NCBI GenBank assembly: GCA_027047735.1
Contig: JALTUD010000344.1
Span: 1-5,741 of the forward strand
DNA length: 5,741 nt
Origin: Flavobacteriales bacterium
Lineage (GTDB): Bacteria > Bacteroidota > Bacteroidia > Flavobacteriales_D > Parvicellaceae
Reading direction: 5' to 3'
The number at the start of each line of letters is the position of its first letter. Within the stretch, counting starts at the first letter, position 1. The position numbers were made by a program, and so were the translations under genes. Shown here piece after piece: positions 1 through 5,590 of the stretch. The notes under the pieces are model-generated. The model worked only from the letters and a program-made list of their open reading frames with translations, did not search any database and was not told the origin of the DNA.

Positions 1-263
1 ATTGGGCTATTCATCAATTGAGAACGACCAGTGATTTTGCTAAAGACAGTAAGTTATTCTCGTGGTATGTGGGAGGTTTGAATTATCAAGTGGAGCACCA
101 TTTGTTTCCTAATATTTGCCATGTTCATTATAAGTCTATTTCTAAAATAGTGAAAGAAACGGCTGAGGAATACAATGTTCCATATCATGCTCACAAAACA
201 TTTTTTCAAGCACTGAAGAGTCACTTTAGCATTTTGAATAAATTTGGAAAAGGAGCTGTATAA
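1..263 (+). CDS. Membrane fatty-acid desaturase, C-terminal part (5' end outside window)
   Basis: This is the last 86 complete codons of an integral-membrane di-iron fatty-acid desaturase (FA_desaturase family), which introduces a double bond into acyl chains at the inner membrane. The reading frame begins at base 3 (W-A-I-H-Q-L-R-T-T) and is open to the left edge, so the gene starts upstream; an internal TTG at 18 is not a real start. The diagnostic signature is the third histidine box NYQVEHHLFPNI. Its Q-x-x-H-H form, in which the first His is replaced by Gln, is known from front-end (delta-5/delta-6 type) desaturases. The preceding HQ-x-x-TT and the GGLN stretch, and the following H-Y-x-x-I-x-x-I-V, also fit that family. 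The tail after the box, about 50 residues, is of normal length, so the gene appears intact at this end. Full-length members are about 350-370 residues. Regiospecificity and substrate cannot be told from this fragment. No convincing intrinsic terminator follows directly. Confidence 0.93.
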   Translation, partial: WAIHQLRTTSDFAKDSKLFSWYVGGLNYQVEHHLFPNICHVHYKSISKIVKETAEEYNVPYHAHKTFFQALKSHFSILNKFGKGAV

Positions 264-333
264 CTTACTGGTAACGGTTTTATTCATTGTCTAAGAAACC
301 AAAATTCACTTTCTATTCGCCAATTTCACTCGC

Positions 334-354
334 GTTAGGGATTGTATCCCTAAC
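334..354. repeat. Perfect 9-bp inverted repeat with a repeat-family end sequence
   Basis: GTTAGGGAT (334-342) is followed by TGT and then its exact reverse complement ATCCCTAAC (346-354). GTTAGGGAT is also the start of both full repeat copies in this window (657-665 and, on the minus strand, 5732-5740). The site therefore looks like two repeat 5' ends meeting head to head, or the remnant of a diverged third copy. There is no T-run, so it is not a typical intrinsic terminator. Confidence 0.55.
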
Positions 355-438
355 ATGAAATGAAAGTAAGCACATAAAGCGGTTTTGTCGCCCTCATACT
401 TAGTAGAGGTTAATTACAGCTTGTTTATAAGTTAAAAA

Positions 439-532
439 TTAGTTCTTTTCATTTCACTCGTCGTTATTTTTGCGAACCATAGCTACGGCTATGCTTCTTA
501 AAAATGCCTAGATTAAAAAGAAAAGACTCTAA
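439..532. repeat. Long imperfect palindrome with UACG tetraloop hairpin
   Basis: The apex is CATAGC-TACG-GCTATG (478-493), a 6-bp stem closed by C(UACG)G, which is one of the very stable UNCG tetraloops if transcribed on the plus strand. Continuing outwards, GAA 474-476 pairs with TTC 495-497, ATTTTT 466-471 with AAAAAT 500-505, TCTTTTC 444-450 with GAAAAGA 520-526, and TTAG 439-442 with CTAA 529-532. The arms are separated by internal loops. It lies about 175 nt after the desaturase stop. It could be a transcript-end structure or a small dispersed palindromic element; only one copy is in the window. Confidence 0.55.
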
Positions 533-655
533 TTTCACTTTTATATCCAAACTGTAAATAACCTCTTCATATTTTATTTCCATAGCTGGGATGCAAAGAA
601 AATATTCATCGTCTGAGAACTACAAATTCCACTTTCTTGCACTTATTTTATTCCA

Positions 656-806
656 CGTTAGGGATAGAACGGCGTGTTTGAACTCCTTTTGGTTTGTTGC
701 ATATATGCAAACCAAAAGAGTGAGTAGTGATAGCCCGACCCTAAAAACAAAAAAGAGCGTTCCTTGTAAAGGAACGCTCTTTTTTTGTTTTTAGGGAAAC
801 GCCCAA
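656..806 (+). repeat. Structured two-hairpin dispersed repeat, copy A (candidate RNA element)
   Basis: The order along the plus strand is as follows. Block 1 (656-686, containing GATAGAACGGCGTG) is followed by hairpin 1 (687-717), with arms TTTTGGTTTG and CAAACCAAAA, 10 bp, around 11 apical nt. Block 2 (718-741, containing GTAGTGATAGCCCGACCC) is followed by hairpin 2 (739-796), 25 bp with one bulged T, closed by CCC/GGG. The tail is AAACGCCCAA. Blocks 1 and 2 are identical, base for base (55 of 55), to copy B at 5591-5741 on the other strand. The hairpins occupy the same places with similar sizes but unrelated sequences. Possible extra pairings are GGCGT (671-675) with ACGCC (799-803), and GGG (661-663) with CCC at 734-736 or at the 3' end. 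It ends 4 nt before the stop codon of the convergent Gre-like gene. Function is unknown; candidates are a structured RNA, a non-autonomous mobile element, or both. Confidence 0.9.
739..796. terminator. Probable bidirectional intrinsic terminator (hairpin 2 of repeat copy A)
   Basis: Left arm 739-763 (CCC, T, A5, C, A6, GAGCGTTCC) pairs with right arm 771-796 over 25 bp with one extra T, around loop TTGTAAA. The GC-rich core GAGCGTTCC/GGAACGCTC is followed by a run of seven T on the plus strand and, by symmetry, six T on the minus strand. It can therefore stop transcripts from either side. It sits 15 nt beyond the stop of the minus-strand Gre-like gene, which makes it the natural end of that transcript. 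Confidence 0.7.
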
Positions 807-810
807 ATAA

Positions 811-1269
811 TTAAGCCACATCCAAAACTTGAATTTCTTTTCCGTTAAATTTCACTTTATCTCCTTTCTTTGCGTTGAGTAGGGCTTGACCGATAGGCGA
901 TACGGCTGAAATTACAAAAAACTCTTTATTGTTAAGAGAGACTTTCCCGATGCTTATTGCAATGTAAAACGTTCCGAGAGAGGTTACGGCTAAAGCTCCT
1001 GTTTCGATTTTTTCGGAATTTTTGTTGGGGTTAATTTGATTGATAACATGTCTTAATTTGTTTGATTCAGCTAATTGTTTAGCGTTGTTCTCCGTTTCCA
1101 GTTGAGCCATTGCTCTTCCTGTTTCGTGCTTATCTCCGGCACTACTTTTTACCTCCGTGTTTGCAGATTCTTGAGCGTTTTTTATAGCAGTCAGACTGTT
1201 GTTGATGCGTTGATCGATGTATTGCATGCAGTACTTATACAGTTCTTTTTTGGTTTCTTGTAGGTTCAC
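811..1269 (-). CDS. GreA/GreB-like transcription elongation factor family protein (Bacteroidetes short type)
   Basis: A cytosolic protein of 152 residues if the GTG at 1269 is used. Residues 1 to about 80 are charged and helical, fitting the Gre coiled coil. They contain SSAGDKHETGRA (42-53), whose D46-x-x-E49 matches the spacing of the acidic pair at the tip of GreA (in GD-x-x-EN), which promotes transcript cleavage in backtracked RNA polymerase. Residues 91-152 resemble the Gre C-terminal domain, including VSPIGQALLNAKKGDKV, the counterpart of the SP-x-G-x-AL-x-G-x-x-x-GD motif. Proteins of this shape are common in Flavobacteria and are, as I recall, sometimes mislabelled 3-oxoacyl-ACP synthase. 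Start choice: an in-frame TTG at 1290 would add seven residues, but family members begin just before a K-x-x-LY motif, which the GTG reproduces (NLQETKKELYKYC); an ATG at 1227 would cut into the coiled coil. The upstream gene ends 44 nt away on the same strand, so co-transcription is likely. That it acts on RNA polymerase is inference. Confidence 0.82.
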   Translation of the reverse strand: MNLQETKKELYKYCMQYIDQRINNSLTAIKNAQESANTEVKSSAGDKHETGRAMAQLETENNAKQLAESNKLRHVINQINPNKNSEKIETGALAVTSLGTFYIAISIGKVSLNNKEFFVISAVSPIGQALLNAKKGDKVKFNGKEIQVLDVA

Positions 1270-1313
1270 GTTTACAAAGTTTGATAACAAAGCTACAATA
1301 AAAATGAATAAGG

Positions 1314-3146
1314 CTAGCGAATGAGTGAGAAACTACCGGAAACTTTTACTTCTTCATCGTGGTCTTTTAATTTGTATTTGACGATAAAATAATAAACACC
1401 TTCACTAGCTTTTTGTTGGTCGATTTTACCGTCCCAAAACGCAGGTTTCGATGTTTCGAAAATCGTTTTACCCCAGCGGTTAAAGATATTACATTGGTAA
1501 CTATCCACCCTGTTTTCTAATTCTTCTAACGATAAATCTACTGGTTTGAAATAGTCGTTTAGTTCATCGTTATTCGGGGTAATCACATTCGGGAAAATAA
1601 GGTTTGTGTATGCTATAGGAGTTTCAGGTTCAGGAGAAGTAGGGACAATTGGAGTAGGTTCGCAAATTAATATCGTATCGGCGTCATTATGATAAAATAT
1701 ACTTCTGGTTACGGTTTGAGCTTCTCCTGCACCAAATGGCCCGTGGTTTATAAATCCGTTAAGATTGATGAGAGAATCAGCAAAAACGTTTACATCAAAA
1801 ATTATCCCGTCGGTTTCAATAAAAATTGTATCAATTCTGACTCCGTCTTTGTTAATCCATTGCATTGCCCAAAATGCCGGAGGAGTTTCGGTACGTAATG
1901 AAGTAAATATATTTCCGTAATTATCAACATCCATGCTTCCGTATCTACTGAAAGATGAGTTAACAGGTTCGATTCTTTGCCATTGTTGAGTAAAGGAAGT
2001 ATCGACTTTTAGCAATATTCCTTTTACATCAGAAATAATGTTTTCTGTGGAATCAACAAATCCGGAGAAATAAAAGTTTCCGCATTTATAGGCAATATCC
2101 ATTAAGTAGTTTTCCCGGTAACTATTACCGTATTGCGGGAGTTTGTTAGAATATTCATTTTCGATTGTACCATTGTTAGTATTCATCTTCGTCAGATAAT
2201 AGTAGGAGTTGTCTGTGAATATAGTGCTATTAACCCCGACTTGGTCAACTTCTCCACCGATAAATATTTTGTTATCAATATAATAAATAGTTTGTTTTTT
2301 CTCAGCACCGGGAAAAATAATGGTATCGACCGGAGGTGAAGCAAGATCTACTCCCGGATAAGGATTATAAACGGTTTCCCATTCTATTGTGTTCGTGTTA
2401 TCGTTAAATTTTTGCACAAGGTTCACTCCGTCCAAATAAGAATAAGCGACTAAAGGATTTTGGTGTCCTAAAACATATATGTTGTTTCCGTCTGTGGACA
2501 TCGAAACATATTCGCAATAATTATAGATATTGTTACTTCCACCTTGTCCTTCTTGAACATGTAAAAAAGTTTCAGTTCCGGTATTTTTATCTAACTGTAT
2601 TAGTAGTCCTCGGTATAATCCGGAATTATCACCAATTAAATTATTTACAATCCCACATATATACAAATGATCTAGAACCAATTGAATATCATAAAATTCC
2701 CAAAAACCAATTACGGGTTGGAAAAGATCTACAAAATCATATTCCCATAAAACTGTACCGTCGTGAGTTAATTTTGTAGCGGTAAAAGGAGTTAAGACAT
2801 ACACATTATAGTCTTGTTGGTTTATATACTCGAACGTAATATCATACTGATACGGACCACTGTAACTATAATCTGAATCTGTATAATACGACCATTCCAA
2901 GTTTCCGTTAATGTCATATTTTAAAAGGACATCGGTGCCATTACCCATTCCAATTACGTTTGGAGTGTCAAATTGACTTCCTATCGAAAATACATCTCCA
3001 AACTTATTTGTAGCACAAAATCGTCCGCCATCATCTTGTTGTGGATATTGGTTTTCTTGTGTCCACCTTAGGTTCATTGTTTGGCAGAAGTTATAATTAG
3101 AAAAGATTGATAAAAGAGCGAGTAAGTAGAAGGATAAAATTCTCAT
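1314..3146 (-). CDS. Secreted beta-propeller-like protein with T9SS type B (gliding-motility-associated) C-terminal domain
   Basis: 610 residues. Residues 1-22 are a Sec signal peptide (MR, a hydrophobic stretch, then NFCQ). Residues 25-490 contain recurrent strand motifs of the form L-x-K-[YVL]-D-x-x-G-x-x-x-W, for example LLKYDINGNLEWSY (74-87), TKLTHDGTVLWEYDF (124-138) and LLKVDTSFTQQWQRI (379-393). These resemble blades of a PQQ/SBBP-type beta-propeller. A Pro/Glu-rich linker (496-510) leads to the sorting domain at 516-610, with LIFPNVITPNNDELNDYF, IFNRWGKTIFE, WDG, GVYYFIVKY and the terminal GSFSLIR. That domain is the CHU_C/TIGR04131 type known to direct outer-membrane passage by the Type IX system and, for type B, usually attachment with help from a SprF/PorP-like partner; no such partner gene lies here. 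The start is the ATG at 3146, directly before the signal peptide, with no Shine-Dalgarno. It is probably a cell-surface or released protein; its ligand is not visible. Divergent from the gene at 3264. Confidence 0.92.
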   Translation of the reverse strand: MRILSFYLLALLSIFSNYNFCQTMNLRWTQENQYPQQDDGGRFCATNKFGDVFSIGSQFDTPNVIGMGNGTDVLLKYDINGNLEWSYYTDSDYSYSGPYQYDITFEYINQQDYNVYVLTPFTATKLTHDGTVLWEYDFVDLFQPVIGFWEFYDIQLVLDHLYICGIVNNLIGDNSGLYRGLLIQLDKNTGTETFLHVQEGQGGSNNIYNYCEYVSMSTDGNNIYVLGHQNPLVAYSYLDGVNLVQKFNDNTNTIEWETVYNPYPGVDLASPPVDTIIFPGAEKKQTIYYIDNKIFIGGEVDQVGVNSTIFTDNSYYYLTKMNTNNGTIENEYSNKLPQYGNSYRENYLMDIAYKCGNFYFSGFVDSTENIISDVKGILLKVDTSFTQQWQRIEPVNSSFSRYGSMDVDNYGNIFTSLRTETPPAFWAMQWINKDGVRIDTIFIETDGIIFDVNVFADSLINLNGFINHGPFGAGEAQTVTRSIFYHNDADTILICEPTPIVPTSPEPETPIAYTNLIFPNVITPNNDELNDYFKPVDLSLEELENRVDSYQCNIFNRWGKTIFETSKPAFWDGKIDQQKASEGVYYFIVKYKLKDHDEEVKVSGSFSLIR

Positions 3147-3263
3147 TTCGTTACAGTTTAATTGTTTTCTATTTATAACGTAAAAAAAATGTAATTAGGG
3201 GGGGATTAGGATTAATAAATCAAAATTAATACATTTACATAAAATTTTAACAATTATGTCATT
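3147..3263. promoter_or_regulatory. Divergent promoter region with G7 tract
   Basis: These 117 bp separate the divergent starts at 3146 and 3264 and must hold both promoters. Bacteroidetes -7 boxes follow TAnnTTTG. The best near-matches are TACATTTA at 3230-3237 (plus, 26 nt before the ATG) and TACATTTT on the minus strand (3193-3186). Each lacks the final G, and no clear -33 TTG is present, so neither is firm. A run of seven G (3198-3204) lies between them in otherwise AT-rich DNA. Neither start has a Shine-Dalgarno. Confidence 0.4.
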
Positions 3264-5555
3264 ATGAAATATATTTACACCTTATTTTTTCTTGTTTTAC
3301 AAATAGTGGCTTTTTCTCAAAGTTATTTTGTGAATATAGGAACAGGGACATCAACCAACACTAGTACAACCTATCCTGCACCCTATGGAAATTGGTATCA
3401 AGGAGCAAAACATCAAATGATTATTCGTGCTTTCGAACTTACAGCTTCCGGAGCGGTTGCAGGAAATATGATTAGCCTTGGGTTTAATGTCGCAGGAGTA
3501 AACGGTACGGCTCTCCAAGGGTTTTCAATTGCTCTTAAATTAACCAACAAATCGGCTTGGTCCAGCGGTGATAATTTTGAAACAGGGCTGACGACGGTCT
3601 TTTCTTCATCAGCTTATACAGAGCATTCGGGGTGGAATACTCATACATTTTCTACTCCGTTTTATTGGGACGGTGTTTCAAATATTATTGTAGAAACTTG
3701 CTTTAATAACTCTTCTTATACAAATAATGCTTTAACTTATTATTCTTCTGCCGGATTTCAAGCAACGATGTATCATAGACAAGATGATTTATCGGTGTGT
3801 TCTACCGTTTCTAGTTCGCCAAACTTCTTTTATATAGACAACCTTCGTCCGAACATGAAAATAGAATTTCAAAATCCTAATATTCCACCGGTAGCTGATT
3901 TCTCGGCAAATACAACCTCTACTTGTTCCGGTACTATTTCTTTTACCGATTTATCTGCCAACTCCCCAACATCGTGGTTATGGGATTTTGGAGACGGAAC
4001 TACGTCAACTCAACAAAATCCTGTGCATACTTATACGGCGACGGGAGTTTACACGGTTACATTAACAGCAACTAATCAATATGGTAGCAATACAGAAGTA
4101 AAAAACAATTACATTTCCGTTAATCTTTCCGGAAATATACCAATAGCACCCTCTTGTCAACCCGCTACGCAAGACGGAAGTTTAGGTTTTGGAATTACCA
4201 ATGTATCTTTTAATACGATAAACGAATCAACAGGAGACGCATCGGAAGGTTATTTGGATAATGTATGTAGTCAAACGACTGTATTTGCGGGGCATACTTA
4301 TCCGATTACCATAGTCCATAGTCAACCGACAACTCATAATTGCAGAGCGTGGATAGATTACAATAATGACGGTATTTTTACCGCTGATGAAATGATAATC
4401 GAAAGTACAAGTGCGTTAACCACAAGTGGAAACGTAACCATATCATCAACAGCTGTTTTAAATACACCGTTAAGAATGCGAGTAATTGCCGACTATGACT
4501 TAAATCCGATGCCAACTCCATGTGCTAATCCTGTGTATGGACAAGCAGAGGATTATACAGTAATTGTTGAACAAGATACCAATCCGCCAAGTGCTGATTT
4601 TATAGCTGATAAATTTCAAACCTGCGATGGGGAAATTTCATTTACTGATTTATCGACCAATATCCCCAATTCATGGCAATGGAATTTCGGAGACGGGACG
4701 AACTCAATACAGCAAAATCCAACTCATACTTATACCGCAGATGGAGTTTATGACGTTTCGCTAATCGTTCAAAATGCTTTTGGGGCAGATACGCTGACAC
4801 AAACAGCCTATGTAAATGTAACACTTTCTAATGCTCTTACACAAGCCCATTGTTCACCGCAAACTTTAGGAACTTGTTGCGGATATGGTATTTATAAAGT
4901 AACCCTATCTACAATGGTCAATTCTTCGCAAGGTGCACAAGAAGGCTACAAAGATTTCTCTTGCGAACATCAAATCCACCTAAAGGCTGATTCTACTTAT
5001 AATTTTGCCGTACGAACAGGATCTGATAATCCGCAAGATACAAGAGCTTGGATAGACTTTAATAATGATGGTACATTTGACAATACCGAACAAGTGTTTG
5101 AACAACTAAATGCGTATAATCCACAAGGTTCTATCACGATTCCGCATAGCAATATAGTGTGGGATACACCACTGCGACTTCGTGTTTTATCCGATGAAAT
5201 AGGCTCGGCATTAAACAGCTGTAATGACTTAATTCGCGGTCAAGTAGAAGATTACGGGGTTGTTATCGAAGCTCCCGATACGACATCTAATTCAACAGCA
5301 ATAGCGGAACAGAGTTACAATAAAATCATAAGCATTTTTCCTAATCCCGCAAAGCATAAAATTCAGGTAAACAGTAATCAAAAAATAATAAATATTCAAC
5401 TGATTAATATACTGGGAGAGCAAATATTTACTTATACCATACAATCAGATAAAGCACAATTGATACTGCCGGCACTTGAAAGCGGAGTGTACATTTTATC
5501 AATTAATTACGCTGATGGACATGTAGAAAGTAAAAGAATAACCGTTAACCAATAA
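3264..5555 (+). CDS. Secreted multidomain protein: signal peptide, beta-domain, (PKD-GEVED)x2, T9SS type A sorting domain
   Basis: 763 residues, complete. Domains in order: signal peptide 1-19 (MKYIYTLFFLVLQIVAFSQ); a beta-rich, probably jelly-roll-like region 20-205 of the kind found at the N-terminus of many Bacteroidetes surface proteins; PKD 1 at 209-287 with WDFGDG and HTYTATGVYTVTL; GEVED 1 at about 296-436 with RAWIDYNNDG and YGQAEDYTV; PKD 2 at 441-520 with WNFGDG and HTYTADGVYDVSL; GEVED 2 at about 527-669 with RAWIDFNNDG and RGQVEDYGV; a Ser/Thr-rich linker; and the type A sorting domain 688-763 with IFPNPA, NILGEQIF, LESGVYIL and the final KRITVNQ. No catalytic domain is recognisable, so adhesion or a structural role is likelier than enzymatic activity, though residues 20-205 are unassigned. 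The type A tail is normally cut off at the cell surface by the PorU-type sortase, with the protein released or linked to lipopolysaccharide. The start is the ATG just before the signal peptide; an ATG at 3256 is out of frame and closes at once. Confidence 0.95.
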   Translation: MKYIYTLFFLVLQIVAFSQSYFVNIGTGTSTNTSTTYPAPYGNWYQGAKHQMIIRAFELTASGAVAGNMISLGFNVAGVNGTALQGFSIALKLTNKSAWSSGDNFETGLTTVFSSSAYTEHSGWNTHTFSTPFYWDGVSNIIVETCFNNSSYTNNALTYYSSAGFQATMYHRQDDLSVCSTVSSSPNFFYIDNLRPNMKIEFQNPNIPPVADFSANTTSTCSGTISFTDLSANSPTSWLWDFGDGTTSTQQNPVHTYTATGVYTVTLTATNQYGSNTEVKNNYISVNLSGNIPIAPSCQPATQDGSLGFGITNVSFNTINESTGDASEGYLDNVCSQTTVFAGHTYPITIVHSQPTTHNCRAWIDYNNDGIFTADEMIIESTSALTTSGNVTISSTAVLNTPLRMRVIADYDLNPMPTPCANPVYGQAEDYTVIVEQDTNPPSADFIADKFQTCDGEISFTDLSTNIPNSWQWNFGDGTNSIQQNPTHTYTADGVYDVSLIVQNAFGADTLTQTAYVNVTLSNALTQAHCSPQTLGTCCGYGIYKVTLSTMVNSSQGAQEGYKDFSCEHQIHLKADSTYNFAVRTGSDNPQDTRAWIDFNNDGTFDNTEQVFEQLNAYNPQGSITIPHSNIVWDTPLRLRVLSDEIGSALNSCNDLIRGQVEDYGVVIEAPDTTSNSTAIAEQSYNKIISIFPNPAKHKIQVNSNQKIINIQLINILGEQIFTYTIQSDKAQLILPALESGVYILSINYADGHVESKRITVNQ
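3888..5270 (+). repeat. Internal tandem duplication of the PKD-GEVED unit (two copies)
   Basis: Unit 1 covers 3888-4571 (residues 209-436) and unit 2 covers 4584-5270 (residues 441-669). Landmarks keep a constant offset of 233 residues (699 nt): the ADF start (211/444), TC-x-G (221/454), FGDG (242/475), RAWID (361/594), a Cys (420/653) and GQ-x-EDY (426/659). One block in the middle (a Cys at 298/530, EGY at 328/560, a Cys at 335/567) is offset by 232, which implies one-residue indels on both sides. The copies are clearly diverged at the DNA level, so the duplication is old or the modules were acquired together. Confidence 0.88.
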
Positions 5556-5590
5556 ATTCAGCCAATGAGAAGATTTGCATATAAGAATAA

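Larger units (their letters stand above)
264..655. other. Gene-free intergenic stretch between the desaturase and repeat copy A
   Basis: No credible gene is visible here on either strand. The only longer open frame (from 591) runs into repeat copy A and has no protein-like composition. What can be seen is structure: a perfect 9-bp palindrome at 334-354 and an imperfect palindrome at 439-532, listed separately. The rest is AT-rich without a recognisable tRNA, riboswitch or promoter. The segments 300-342 and 624-666 have the same length and resemble each other at their two ends (CAAA-x-T-x-CACTTTCT on the left and CGTTAGGGAT on the right) but not in the middle, hinting at an old copy of the same repeat. 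Confidence 0.6.

Noticed and set aside
54..287. Open frame on the minus strand opposite the desaturase
   Set aside because: It is a shadow of a gene with a clear family signature on the other strand.
264..300. Terminator directly after the desaturase (GGTTT at 275-279 with AAACC at 296-300)
   Set aside because: It has only five pairs around a long loop and no T-run, so it is too weak to call.
591..794. Open frame of 67 codons on the plus strand
   Set aside because: It runs through both hairpins of repeat copy A; its KRVSSDSPT stretch comes from block 2 and recurs in the frame over copy B. Repeats of this kind often produce such false proteins.
656..806. Integron attC site (GTTAGGG resembles the GTTRRRY core)
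   Set aside because: The last base does not fit, no matching RYYYAAC partner is in the right place, each copy has two hairpins rather than one attC fold, and the neighbouring genes are large and in mixed orientation, unlike cassettes. No integrase is present.
1075..1263. Open frame of 62 codons on the plus strand
   Set aside because: It is antisense to the Gre-like gene, Phe/Ser/Leu-rich, and shows no family motif.
1689..2339. Two open frames (1689-1898 and 2133-2339) on the plus strand
   Set aside because: Both lie antisense to the type B cargo gene and have no domain-like features or conserved motifs.
4642..4824. Open frame of 60 codons on the minus strand
   Set aside because: It is antisense to PKD domain 2 of a well-supported gene.
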